This document shows positions 1-35,218 of a stretch of 64,000 nt of DNA, one piece after another. The stretch's first letter is position 1. Every line of letters starts with the position of its first letter. The DNA comes from Astropecten irregularis (taxonomy: Eukaryota; Echinodermata; Asteroidea; Paxillosida; Astropectinidae), in the NCBI GenBank assembly GCA_963971285.1, contig OZ020262.1:3598082-3662081 (forward strand). The letters run 5' to 3'. The notes under the pieces are model-generated. The model was given only the letters and a program-made list of their open reading frames with translations, was not told where the DNA came from and made no database searches. The translations under genes were made by a program, and so were the position numbers.

Positions 1-59
1 CTGAGATTGGAGGTACAAACTTAAAGGTTGACTGTAATCAAAACTCAAATGAAATTAAA

Positions 60-338
60 TACATCTGTATTGTTATAAAGCTCAACCTGTCTATCATTGT
101 TTTTGCCTAATAAATATCTATATAGAAAAAGGAGGTATTTTAGATCCATAATATAACACCCCACTTTTAGCGACGAAAAACCTTGCTTACGTCACATGCA
201 GAACGCCACGCAGTATACAGGGTGACGTCACTCGCTATTATTGCGTGGATCGGTTCCAAGCGAGACTTTTTTTTTGGGGGGGCGGGGCATACATGTACTG
301 GTTTTGTAACTTTTTGGTCAAAAGTAAGCACTTATACA
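60..338. repeat. Dispersed repeat with CRE site, copy 1
   Basis: Reverse complement of 27539-27841. Shared words: CTCAACCTGTCTATCATTG, AAAGGAGGTATTTTAGA, CAGTATAC, GCGTGG and CATACATGTACTG. This copy contains GTGACGTCAC (222-231), a perfect CRE-type palindrome. Confidence 0.8.
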
Positions 339-617
339 AACATATAAAAAAATATATAGTCATTAATTATGTATTAAGCAATAATGTCAGAGCACTTTCA
401 TCCCTTTCCCAATTTTTATTACAGTAAACCTTTGATCTGGTGAAATTGAACAAGTAGACCATGATAGAAGGTGAACATCATAATTTCGTCCTTTTGTTAA
501 AGTTATTTGCTTTATTCTCGCATACAGATGTTTTTCAAATAATCGACAAATTGTATAGGGTCAACTGTATTGCCTTCATCACCAGTGTGACTATATAGCG
601 GCGTCCCCTTCTATTAC

Positions 618-24811
<24,194 letters not shown>

Positions 24812-25249
24812 CTTCCCAAATCGGTTGTCTAACTCTGAAACTGACTCACTGGTTTCAATAGAAAACAAAATTGCATTTAGATTCAAACGTAAAAGGCAAC
24901 AGCTGTCATTAATAAACAGTGGAGTACATTTGCATTCGCAGTACACCTCCTGGAAACTAACAGTAATTAACTGCTGCAAACTGCTCATCAACCAAAAATA
25001 ATGACCGCGGGTCTGACGCGTTTCGATCCTAGCAGGATCTTTATAGAAGGCTGAATGACATGAGGACAAGAACATATAAGTACAGATACACATAAATGGA
25101 TGAAATGCTGAACAAATGGGACAGGGTGACCAGGGAAACAGGGACAGCATGCAAATAAGACTGGGAAACCACACATAGAGGATTTAGTTTGATTTCTTGT
25201 CTACCCTCCCTTAGACCCTTTGTCCTAGCTTCCCCTGACCACACTTCAC

Positions 25250-25625
25250 TGGTGTCGATTTCTTTTCATGATTGGTGATTTGGTGTCCTATGTGAGGGAG
25301 CGAAGCGACCGAGCCGGGGGAGGCTGTGGGAGGTGGGATACCCCCCTCCCCCCTCCCAAACCAGGGACTTTTTAATCAAAACAGAGTTAAAAAAAAGTCG
25401 CATTTTAGAGCATTTAAAAAAGATATTCAAAAGAATTAAACATTACATATGTAGTACAAATTCACTGCGAAGACACAAAAAACAACACGGATTATGTAAT
25501 ATTTCTAGACAATAAAGTTGAATGACATTCAACCTCAAAATATTGGGGGGGGGATGATAATACACGCCATCCCCCCACCTCAAATAATGGGGGGGGGGGA
25601 TATATCCCCGGGATCGACACCCATG
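25250..25625. repeat. G-rich dispersed repeat (GAGGGAGCGAAGCGACCGAG type), copy 1
   Basis: GGTGTCGATTTCTTTTCATG, GGAGCGAAGCGACCGAG, runs of C and G, then TTCAACCTCAAAATATTGG. Homologous to 46776-47100. It lies about 440 bases upstream of gene A's start codon. Confidence 0.8.
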
Positions 25626-25739
25626 CCACACTTCCACACCTCTGCTCAAATCCTCTCATCCATCTACTTGCATGTTCTTGTCAGCTTTAGCCTATGATCG
25701 AAACGTTAGACCCTCCTAACTCCAAACTTTTCTGAAATG

Positions 25740-27538
25740 TAGTTACATACATAACTTATACTGCGAGTCATTTCAGTTTGATATCAGACAGTGTCGTGCA
25801 TATCATTAGTGCAAATTGCAAACACATGGCGTGCGAATCATACATGTTTTATAAACGACATGTTCAATCATACTCTCACTAATCATACATCATCGTATGA
25901 TATTGGATATTGGATACTCACCTAGCATAGCATCACACACAATGAAATGATTCGATGCTTTCTGTATACACCTGGTCTCTGCCTCAGTGTACACGAACAC
26001 ATGTATTGCTGTGTCAAAGGAATAGACGTTCAGTAATCCTATGCAATGCCAAGGACGCAATATGGATGTTTTATTGTGGAACAACACAATCAGCGCTATA
26101 TAATTATACCGTCTACTGTATGTAAAATCGTCATTGTATCGGTGACTGTGTAGTAGAAGGCGAAGCCCGTATTCCGGGATGATAGGAAATTGGCAGCGAT
26201 GATATCAACCGTGTAGCTAGTCCATCACCACCGCGATGCTCTGTAGGTCTGGCTAGCTCGGATCACTAGACACTGTGATAGTGAAGCTCTCCATTCCGTT
26301 CGCATGGTAACAAGCATCGCATAAGTTCATTGCCGATGCCATCCACATAATACTGTATAGGCCTATTGCGTGTACAGATATAGCTTGTTTAGGGGAGGCG
26401 TGCCAACAATCACAAGTGTACGCACTAGACGCATAAACCTCGTATGTACACGGCTGTTCGCTAACAATAGCCCTTGAAATTCATTGCAAGCTCTACTACG
26501 GAAGGTAGTAAATAAACTCAACAATTTTAATTTGAAAAGAATTCTTCAAGGGTGACCTAACTTCGCAACGGGTTCCCTTTTTCAGTCCATGCGCACAAGG
26601 TGAAAGTTAGCCTTTAAACAAGTTCAATGCCAACCCGCACAAATAATAGTTAGGCCTACTCGTGTCATAGTGTACTGTGGTCATGGTTCAATAGTTGTAA
26701 CATTTCACCTCTCCATCGAGTTATGCATTATTTTGTTTGTGAGGTAATGCTGGTACATGTATAATTATGGTTTGGATCCTGCTAAATGTTGGGGGAATAA
26801 TTTGTATACTGTTTTCCACGCATGCTGCATTGACAAAATTGTGTAATTTTCTTACAAAATTTACTATTACTGCAGTTTTCCTATTACTTCATGCATAGGA
26901 TGAAATCATTAACTTCATCTATTGCAGACCCAATGAAAATACCGCTTGTTGTACATCATCCACTCAAAGGGCGTGTACAAAAAACATTGCTAAATGTGGC
27001 AGAGTAGCTGAAATTTTCGTTGGAAACGTGCAGTAAAAAACAACGAAAACCACTGCAATTGGTACGCCAAATTGTTTGGGAATAGCTGTTGTCATTGTTG
27101 ATCTTTCCATGATCAAAATGCCCACGATGCAGACATTACGCACGTACTAAATGTCCACACATAAATAATTAGTGCGGTTTCCATAATCAAGCATAGAAGG
27201 AAATCATTAACTTAACCCCGTAATATTACTGCAGCTCATTGTTAATGTTTTACATCTCCCACTTAACACGCATCGAACAAAAGATTGGTTTAGAGCAGGT
27301 GCTGTGACGTCAGACGGCTGGTTTCTTGTCTTTCATGTCAAAACTAGAACGAATTCGGTAGATATTTATTTTCTGTTGTGCCGATCGCTTTACACATAAA
27401 TATTATTGGTGAGATATTAATGCAGGTAGCTACTATTAATAATTAAAAACTGTAATCTGATTTAGTATCGGGGTGAAAGTGCTTTAAAATTATTGATAAA
27501 TGCATAATTAATGAATATATAAATTCATATTTTTATGT
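25740..27538. other. Intergenic stretch upstream of gene A, nothing recognised
   Basis: No exon, RNA gene or repeat family recognised. If gene A has non-coding first exons or a promoter they may lie here, but no TATA or initiator stands out. Confidence 0.55.
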
Positions 27539-27841
27539 ATATAAGTGCTAAATTTTGACCAAACTTGTTACAAAATCAGTACATGTATGTCCCGCCCCCT
27601 AAAAAAGGTCCTTATTGGAATCGATCCACGCAACAATAGCGTGTGACGTCGTCTCCCACTGAACTAGTATAGGCTCGCACCACAGTATACTGCGTGACGT
27701 TCTGCTGGTGACGTATAACTAGTAAGATTTTTCTTCGCGAAAAGTGGGGTGCTAAATAATGGGTCTAAAATACCTCCTTTTTTCTATATAAAATATTTTT
27801 TAACACAAACAATGATAGACAGGTTGAGTTTATAGATGTAT
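27539..27841. repeat. Dispersed repeat with CRE-like site, copy 2 (inverted)
   Basis: Inverted partner of 60-338, 27 kb away. TGACGTCG replaces the CRE core. Both copies have short G- or C-runs (CCCGCCCCCT) at the same place. Confidence 0.8.
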
Positions 27842-27954
27842 TTAACGCGTGGTATTAGGGGACATGAAGGAAATTAATTCATTAAGTAAATAAAACAGGA
27901 GAGACCAAAGATTAATATCGTTTTGAGGAAACTTAACTAAGATTGTATTTGAAA

Positions 27955-28072
27955 AGTGAACAAAGAAAAATTGCCTGGATTGGGATTCGAACCAGCGACC
28001 TTCTGAATACCGTACAGGCCCTCTACCATCTGAGCTATCCATGCCTACGTTGCTGATGTCCCTAATAGTCAA
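27955..28072 (-). repeat. tRNA-derived SINE-like repeat, family A
   Basis: Minus strand: ATGGATAGCTCAGATGGTAG, then GTACGGTATTCAGAAGGTCG and CTGGTTCGAATCCCAATCC. Both Pol III boxes are intact. The flank TATTAGGGACATCA is shared with copies at 30880 and 37115. Confidence 0.8.
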
Positions 28073-28599
28073 TTTATATCTTTGTCCGTAAGATTTTATT
28101 TCTTCGAAAAGATTCCTTTTTTCGAATTTCGGGGAACTGGAAAGCGCTTGGGTTGATTTTGGAATCGTGTAAAATGACGATTTTTTAAAAATAGATAATT
28201 GATACCCCTGTTTGACGTTTTATTATGAAAAAAAAATGTCTAGAGCTGTTTAAATCGACATCACATCAATTTACATTTTTTGGAGTCCCAACTATAAACC
28301 AGCCCATATGATTGTTTGATCATTTTTTTATTTAACATTCCATCTCTGATAATACTTGTCCTAGATACACGCAATGCCTTAGTCGTTGTTCCTGCATATG
28401 TCATTAATACAGTGTAAACTTGGTTTAACCTGGATATTTAGTGTTGATTTTATTCCTTTACACTAGTCGGCGCATATATCATTCACAGGGTCACGTTTCC
28501 ATTACAATCTGCTTGATTGAATCGGGCCTATAGTCATAATACTCGGGTGTACAACGGTATTTGTGGCGAGGTTGCAGCATGTGTTTCGTCGAATTTGAG

Positions 28600-28952
28600 T
28601 TAAAGGTAGTATCATACTTTGGTTTTTGTCAAAGAAATGCAGATTCGTGGGCGAAAATATCAAGACATAGGCCTATACAGCAACAGTCATGTGTGACAAT
28701 TTCAGTCCCATACTTGAGAAAACAGTGAAAACGGTCACAGTAAAGTCTTTTCTCTTTTATTTTTGGTCTTTTAAAATATAAAAAAGATTTTTGGTCGTTG
28801 TTTTACTAATTTCTGGATAAATACACCATTTCAGGCGGAAACATGTTTACTGTATGTTTCTACCAGCACCATCTTCATACCCTGTAAGGTATACGTAAAT
28901 CTGTGAACATTTCATTTTGGTTTCTTACCAAAGTATGATACTATACCTTTAA
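28600..28952. mobile_element. TTAA-flanked miniature element, AGGTAGTATCATACTTTGG family (best copy)
   Basis: TTAA then AGGTAGTATCATACTTTGG at the left; CCAAAGTATGATACTATACCT then TTAA at the right. About 345 bases with no coding capacity. TTAA target duplication is typical of piggyBac-type transposons. Confidence 0.9.
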
Positions 28953-29455
28953 CGTGTGGCTTTAAAAAGACTCGAGACAAGTGCCACTAGACTGTAGTTG
29001 ATCAGCATGCAGTCGGCCCATATAGTTGTGTTTGGATGATTTTAATGCAAACATCCGCATCAGTCAAAAGCAATGCACACTACATCATGTTTTGCTGATA
29101 ACCCGAGTTTACTAGAGTACTAACTTGTTATTTACTAAGCAATTTGTTTTTGCTTGGTAACCCTACGAAACTACTGTACCAGGGTCCGACAACTACACTC
29201 ATCAGGAAAACGTCCTCCATCAACTTGATGCTAAGTAAGGATCGATTGACAAGCAGCCACAATCCACAATTCAATTAGTTATTGTGTACCGGAATGTAAT
29301 AAGGAAATAGCTGAAAATGTCCTAGGTTTTATGCGAAGTTACCAGCAACAGAGAAACTGTTTGACTAATTATAGTGTGTCATTGCTCAAAGATTCTACTT
29401 AGCAATTATGTGTCAGTCATTTTGACCCATGCAACCAAACCCTAAAGCTCTCTGA
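28953..29455. other. Intergenic stretch, nothing recognised
   Basis: AT-rich sequence without exon, repeat family or structural motif that I can support. Confidence 0.55.
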
Positions 29456-29666
29456 CTAAACTTGGAGCCAAGTCTTTCGAAGTCGATCATGTGATCATGT
29501 CTCTTCTTTCACGCAACTCTCGCAAAACCGCTCTATCTACTTTTTATCGCGAGACTCATGGCTACGGCGAGAGTTCGACTCCCGGCTCGGGACCACTCTT
29601 GCGAGAGTTGCATGAAAGAAGAGACAATCACCGCGACTTCGAAAGACTTGGCTCCAAGTCTATACT
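29456..29666. repeat. Imperfect 200-bp palindrome
   Basis: ACTTGGAGCCAAGTCTTTCG and AAGTCG at the left pair with CGACTTCGAAAGACTTGGCT and CCAAGT at the right; GTCTCTTCTTTCACGCAACT pairs with AGTTGCATGAAAGAAGAGAC. The centre is a 70-base loop. Probably a foldback transposon. Confidence 0.82.
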
Positions 29667-30254
29667 CTCTGACTCGAAACAGATTCACACAGTTTAAGTC
29701 TGAGGATGCATAGAGAAGTAAGATAAGGAAGTAATATTGTCAATTTCCAACAGGCAAAGCCCAACAAGCAAAGAGAAGTTTTGCCTTGGAGTGAAGCTGC
29801 TGTTATGTGTGTAATAGGGTTGGGGCTTACGGCTGATGGATCCATCACTTCACCCACGGAATAACCCTCGGGAATCAAGGAAGACCTAAGGTGCATCACC
29901 AACCCCACCCTAATTCAGGCATGCAGGTTCAAAGGTCACCACCAAGCCTGACATACACGTTCCCAACCCACCAACTTTCCTACCCCACAAATCGCTATGA
30001 CGAATATAAATTATGTGGGTTTAGGTGATTTTCATTTTTGTTTGTCTTCCGTTTACCCCTTATACCAATACCTACCTTTCCCTTCATTGACCCTTTGACT
30101 GTGTATTGACAGGATGCAATAACTTCTCTCAGAGCACGTATAAACACACGCATTCAGTGTTTATTCTCCGTGTGACAACTGGGATAGATATATTACTAGA
30201 ACTAGAACTTTTTTCAAGTTTGACTATAGATGAGGCTTTTTGCACGCTCTCACG
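29667..30254. other. Intergenic stretch before the tandem duplication
   Basis: No gene or repeat recognised. The text just before 30255 is not repeated before 36491, so the duplication boundary is sharp. Confidence 0.6.
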
Positions 30255-30879
30255 GTCCAGTGCAAACCCCACGTCGGTCAGTTTGTAATGCACACATTCC
30301 AATTCACGCGCCATATAACCCTTCACCGTATTTCATAAAGTTTCCAATGCTCAGGAAATTGACTTGCTTTTGTTAGGCGAATGATTCTTATGCGATATAT
30401 CTACCATATCATATTAGCACAAACATGTGCCTTTCCTTCAGCTAGTTTCCTTGTTCTCGCTGTTTTTGTGTTTGTTTTGTTTTGTTGCAGTAATACAACA
30501 ATCCCTGTAATTTCCCCAATGTTGAGTTGCTAATGTATGAGGACTGTGACGGCCAAAGACGGAACTAGAGTCATTGAGCCTAATCGGGTAACGTTTCAGC
30601 TTCCCATCTATATATAGTCCGGCCCTTACCAAGAGCAGCGGTAAACGGGTGAAAAGTCGCCGCGCATTTAAAATAAATAAAATGTGATAGCAAAAATAAA
30701 GAGACACTGCCGCTGTATTGAGGTTAGAATTGCTTCCTCAATTTGTATGGCAAAGGGCCTCGTAACGTCCTCTAGCAATTATGTAAATCAAATTGTGTAA
30801 GCCAATGGAGAAAGTTTGTCATTGACTAGCCGTGCGCTGGTTGTTTTTATCTTCATGGTAAATAAGTCATTGGGAAGTG

Positions 30880-31010
30880 AACTAAGAACAATTGACTGGA
30901 TCGGGATTCGAACCAGCGACCCCTGGAATACAATACCGTACCGGCGCTGTTACCAACTGAACTACCCAGCCCTATGTTGATGGTGTCCCTAATAGTCAAC
31001 TATCTTTGTT
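30880..31010 (-). repeat. tRNA-derived SINE-like repeat, family A, duplication copy 1
   Basis: Minus strand: GGGCTGGGTAGTTCAGTTGG, GCGCCGGTACGG, CTGGTTCGAATCCCGATCC and a tail CAATTGTTCTTAGTTCACTT. Confidence 0.82.
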
Positions 31011-31526
31011 CGTTTGGCAGTCAGAAGCCATGAAACCATGCACAAAATTGCACATACCTATATCCCAAGGATCATTTCACTGATACGCGCAGCAATGCTG
31101 CAACCTGAGAAACAGCACATGGGGATCACTCAAAGAGGATGCGACTTAAGAACCATCTAATATACCACAATGGAAACTGACTGGAATGATTAATATTGTA
31201 ACTATAGTTAGATGTTGAAAATCCAAATAGGCCTAATCTAACTGAAACTGAAACGATTCCTTAGTTCGCATTCTAGGTTTAGATTTTTGTTTAATTGCTT
31301 GGACCTGTGTTTGATGACAAACACCCTGCAGTCAATTAATTACTCAGAATCTGCTCGATGACAACCACATGTGGAGAAACCACAAAATACTGAACTGAAA
31401 TGTTTTAGTTTATAGGAGTGGCAATTGCCCGAATTACATTTTGGTTTGTTTGTTTTTACATTGTTAGCGAACCTGTATGACAAGGTATTGTGTGTGAGTC
31501 GCTGACGTCACGTAACAGACGTCTGT

Positions 31527-31860
31527 TTAAAGGTAATGTCATACTTTGGTTTTTGCCAATTGCAGATAAACATACAGTAACAGTCGTCTGTGAAATTCCC
31601 AGTCCCATACGGTGCCCACCTTTTGAGAAAACAGTGAAAAAAAGGCGTCCATGGTATTTTAACAAACTTTTCACCGTTATTTTTTATCTTCCGAAGACTT
31701 TGGTCATTGGTTTTAACTTTTCTGGATAAATACAGCATTTCAGGCAGAACAAATTAATGGTATGTTTCTATCGTCATCTTTATACCCTGTAAGTTATAGG
31801 GAAATCTGTGGAGATTTCTGTTTCGGTATGTTATCAAAGTATGATAATGTAGTACCTTTC
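31527..31860. mobile_element. TTAA-type miniature element, duplication copy 1
   Basis: TTAA then AGGTAATGTCATACTTTGG; the right end CAAAGTATGATAATGTAGTA has lost the TTAA. Shared with 37739 through the tandem duplication. Confidence 0.8.
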
Positions 31861-32516
31861 ACACAGTGTGTGGCCGAGAGACCCATTAACCCTAGTCCTT
31901 ACATACAGATCTTTCACCTACATAGTGACTGACGACAGATTCCTCATGAGCAGCGTGTATTGTGGATTTATGACGGCCGTGTCGGGCGAGCGAAGCCCCC
32001 ACGATTACACCCAAGTATGACATGCACTTGAAAGACACAATGCAAACACATCCTTGTAAGCTATACACCATGAAATACATCAAGTAAATACAAATGACAA
32101 TAAAAAGGTCAAATGGTATTTGCTGGAATTTAAGTCTGGTAAATTCAAGAACCAGTAAAAGGTCAAGTACAACACGACAATAAAGCAATAAAAGAAAACT
32201 ACATTGACGAATCAACACCACCACTATGGAGACTTTGTTTATTGTGTTTGCATAATAAATGTGGGATCCAAGATCATAAAAAAACATTCCCATGGTGTTT
32301 TTAAGTTCATCCTTTTCAATACAAACCGAGAGCATTGAATTCCACTTGGTGGTCTGCCAACCTTGCTTTGTTAAATACTGCTTGGTAAAATACTCCTCAT
32401 GTACGCCTGAAATGAAGTTTTGAAGCCAGCACTGCACCTACAAAATTATGAATTCATTGCTGGTCTAGAACCTCGCATGCTTACATAATTATCAAAATTG
32501 TTTGTCGCGCATACCA

Positions 32517-32765
32517 AAGTATGGCCAATTTCATAAAACTATTAAGCACAACATTTTGCTAAGCATGACATTTCTGTCTTAATATAAAAACAGGGTTAAC
32601 AACCAAATGTCCATGTGTTATGTTTCACTTGTGATTGTTCTTTGGCTGTTATTCGCTGACCATGAATATCAAATGAAATTTTCAACGGTGGTTTGTTTTA
32701 TTGGGCGAGACATTTTTGTGCTAAGCAAATTTGTGTGCTTAACAGTTTTATGAAATTGGCCCCTG
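32517..32765. mobile_element. GGGGCC-AATTTCATAA family element, duplication copy 1
   Basis: Left end GGCCAATTTCATAAAACT, right end TTATGAAATTGGCCCCTGG. Contains GCTAAGCA / TGCTAAGCAAA words in inverted order. Duplicated with the 6.2 kb unit at 38738. Confidence 0.75.
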
Positions 32766-33399
32766 GTGCCCTTTCGTCATAACTCGTGTACTAGAGCGCC
32801 AATTATTGATATTTTGATATTATTCTCAACATACTACTTCTGCAGATTTTTGTCCAGACAAAATAATTGAAGTTGTCCAAAAATATGTCGATTTCGGGAT
32901 GGGGAAAAATCGGAAAAAACATGCATACCCTATAGCCTTGATGCCAGTAGTGTAGACATGTCTTCAGACCTGGGGGGGTTGATCTTGTAGCTGAGTCGTA
33001 CTTCCATATACGTTTGTGCACAAAATCATTTTTTATATTTATAAAAAGTGAAAACCTGGGGGGTTGCAACCCCCATAGCCCCCCGGGATCTACGCCCATG
33101 CTTGATGCTGAGTTTTTGTGTGTATTTCCATGACCACACCTAACACTTGCTGAAGTGTAGGTATACGGTCAATTTTGTTTTTACAGTCCTGTGGTTCTTC
33201 CACAGGGATGGGGACTGTGAATATCTTGCATTGCAGCTTTCTTTTTGTTTTTGTCCTGTTTGCATATGACATCCCACAGAGGGATACATGCTACCCATAA
33301 CTCCATTTGGTTTTTCTCGTTGTCTTTAGACCACTCCGTAGCTGCCATTTTGTCCAAATCACGTGATTACACTAGGTCAAGTGGCCTAAAGCCTACTCC

Positions 33400-33605
33400 T
33401 GATTGGTTATTGTCGGCAACATGTCGACGAAATAAATGCATTTACATTCTTTCGTCAACATCTGAGCGACAGTTGGAAGACATCCAACTGTCTTTGCTCT
33501 ACAATGTGTACTGTCAACATTTTCAGTAAAAGGTATATCTACATGGTCAACGTGTTACCGAAATTGTCACCGAAAATGTTGGCAGTGTACTGCACTCTGC
33601 TTTAC
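33400..33605. mobile_element. GGTAACATGTTGCC family miniature element, duplication copy 1
   Basis: TGATTGGTTATTGTCGGCAA at the left, CACTCTGCTTTAC at the right, with GTCAACATTTTCAGTAA and TTACCGAAATTGTCACCG inside. Confidence 0.7.
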
Positions 33606-35124
33606 AAAAATACTATTCGGTAATACTATAATATATCACAAGATTCAAAAGAGAGAAACTACTCGTTGGTGTTAAAAAGGAAACAAGATTAGGAAACATC
33701 ACTCTGTCTTGAGTTGACATGGGATCATCATATCTTTAAAGGCCTACACGGGATGTACTTTAATTTTGTTGAATTGTGCAGAAGTAAAATGTCGCAGTAT
33801 TAAAGTATCAGTTCAACGTGTCTCAGCATCTAGCGAATACACGGGTTTACACCATGGCGGCCATCTTGGATTTTGATCGCAACTTCAAAACGAGGCACTT
33901 CCACGCGTGCGCACTTTTCCAAGTGTAAGCCCGTCCATTGTCGAAAACAGTACACGGGTTTACGCTTCGGCAGTTTTGATCGCGACTTCAAAACGAGGCA
34001 CTATCACGCATGCGCTTTTTTGGAAATGTAAACCCGTGTATTTTTTGGTTTACGCTCGGTCCAACATGGCGGACCTCTGGTCGAGGTTCAGACCAGTAAA
34101 TAAATTCCCATAGGTTCCCATGCTAAATAGCTAATTTTAAAAAAAATATTAAAAATACCCAGAAGTTTCTCAGACACTCAATGAAGCTGAAAACTTTAAT
34201 TTTCATTATCTTTTCAATTTTCTAAACGGTAACCAATAACTTTTTAAGAATACATCCTAAGGAAAATACCCTGAAAACGGCCATGTTGACTGGTGCAAGA
34301 CTAAAAAAAAACGTACCCCTGCCCTACATACAGGCCCAAGTAGAGCGAGTTTAGGGCCAGAATTCATCCAAACAGCTCAAAGTTGAAAGTCAAAACTCTG
34401 GCGACTGGGTTCCATCCATTTTCTTTACACTACTTCACATGTAGGGCCCAGCAAATGATTTTATAAAAAATAATGAGCTCCTCGGACTGATCTGGACCTA
34501 TTCATTCATGCAAAAGCGTTTTACCGCCCTCTCCAACTTTGTTTCTGTTCATCGACAGTGATGGCAGAAACACTTTACTGGTCACATCCACCAAAACACG
34601 CCCCAGAATGATATTCAGTCAGACTGTACCGGTGACGTTGCGATGGAGCAAACATTAAAGCAGACTAGCCAAAGGTCAAAGCCGGTTTTTTTCCTACATG
34701 TGAAATGTTTCACAGTTTTACACCTTTTCTGCTGTAGAGTGAAAGGGGTGTTGAGTATTTGGCGGTAAAGAAGGCCTTCAATTTCACAGCGAAATGAATT
34801 GTTCTCGGCTTGCTTTTTAAAAAGGAATACCACACATCTTGTAAGGCTTGTTATTAGAGCGGATGGATCAACATCACAAAAAGAAGACGGAGAACAAGAT
34901 TTGAAGCAACACAGCTGGCATGTTTTATTTGAACCATGAAGGAAACAAGGACAGCAGTGAAGCTTGAGAAAAAAAATCAGTCTCCCCGACAGAGATAGAA
35001 ATACAGATTATAGGCTAAGGTAGGAATCAATGAGGGTAATTGAAAGAAAGACTAATGTCTAAACATTGCCGGCCCTTTTGACGCACTGTCATTGCTTGGC
35101 AGCGGGAAATGTTTGGTAGACGTC

Positions 35125-35218
35125 ATAAACGTGGAATGACGCGCGCAGCCGATTTGCGCGCAAATCGTTTGTGACGTCATCGATTCTACAGCAGACGCAC
35201 GCACGCGCAGGCGTAAGT
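35125..35218. promoter_or_regulatory. CpG-rich strip with CRE site at the edge of minisatellite 1
   Basis: A GC-rich stretch just before the array has the palindrome TTTGCGCGCAAA and a perfect CRE-type site, TGACGTCA (35172-35179), followed by GCACGCACGCGC. Copy 2 keeps the CRE site (41387 region). The rest of the region is AT-rich, so this strip stands out. A promoter role is a guess. Confidence 0.35.

Noticed and set aside
1..617. The missing last exons of gene A
   Set aside because: I looked on the minus strand for the Walker B/D-loop (LILDEATA) and H-loop (AHRL) blocks and found neither, so they lie off the left edge.
24812..25174. Upstream extension of gene A exon 1 (open frame to 25174)
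   Set aside because: The upstream residues have no similarity to ABCC5 N-termini and cross a repeat-like GATCCTAGCAGGATC word; the ATG at 24811 has a good context and matches the paralog's short N-terminus.
31892..32437. 181-codon minus-strand ORF with hydrophobic segments in duplication copy 1
   Set aside because: In copy 2 the frame is broken by an insertion near 38363, and the differences in the shared part are mostly amino-acid changing (Leu/Pro, Cys/Phe, Phe/Leu, Tyr/Pro). That is what non-coding drift looks like.
33907..34113. 68-codon ORF found in both duplication copies (also 40122-40328)
   Set aside because: Conserved only because the DNA was duplicated recently; no family recognised and no splice context.
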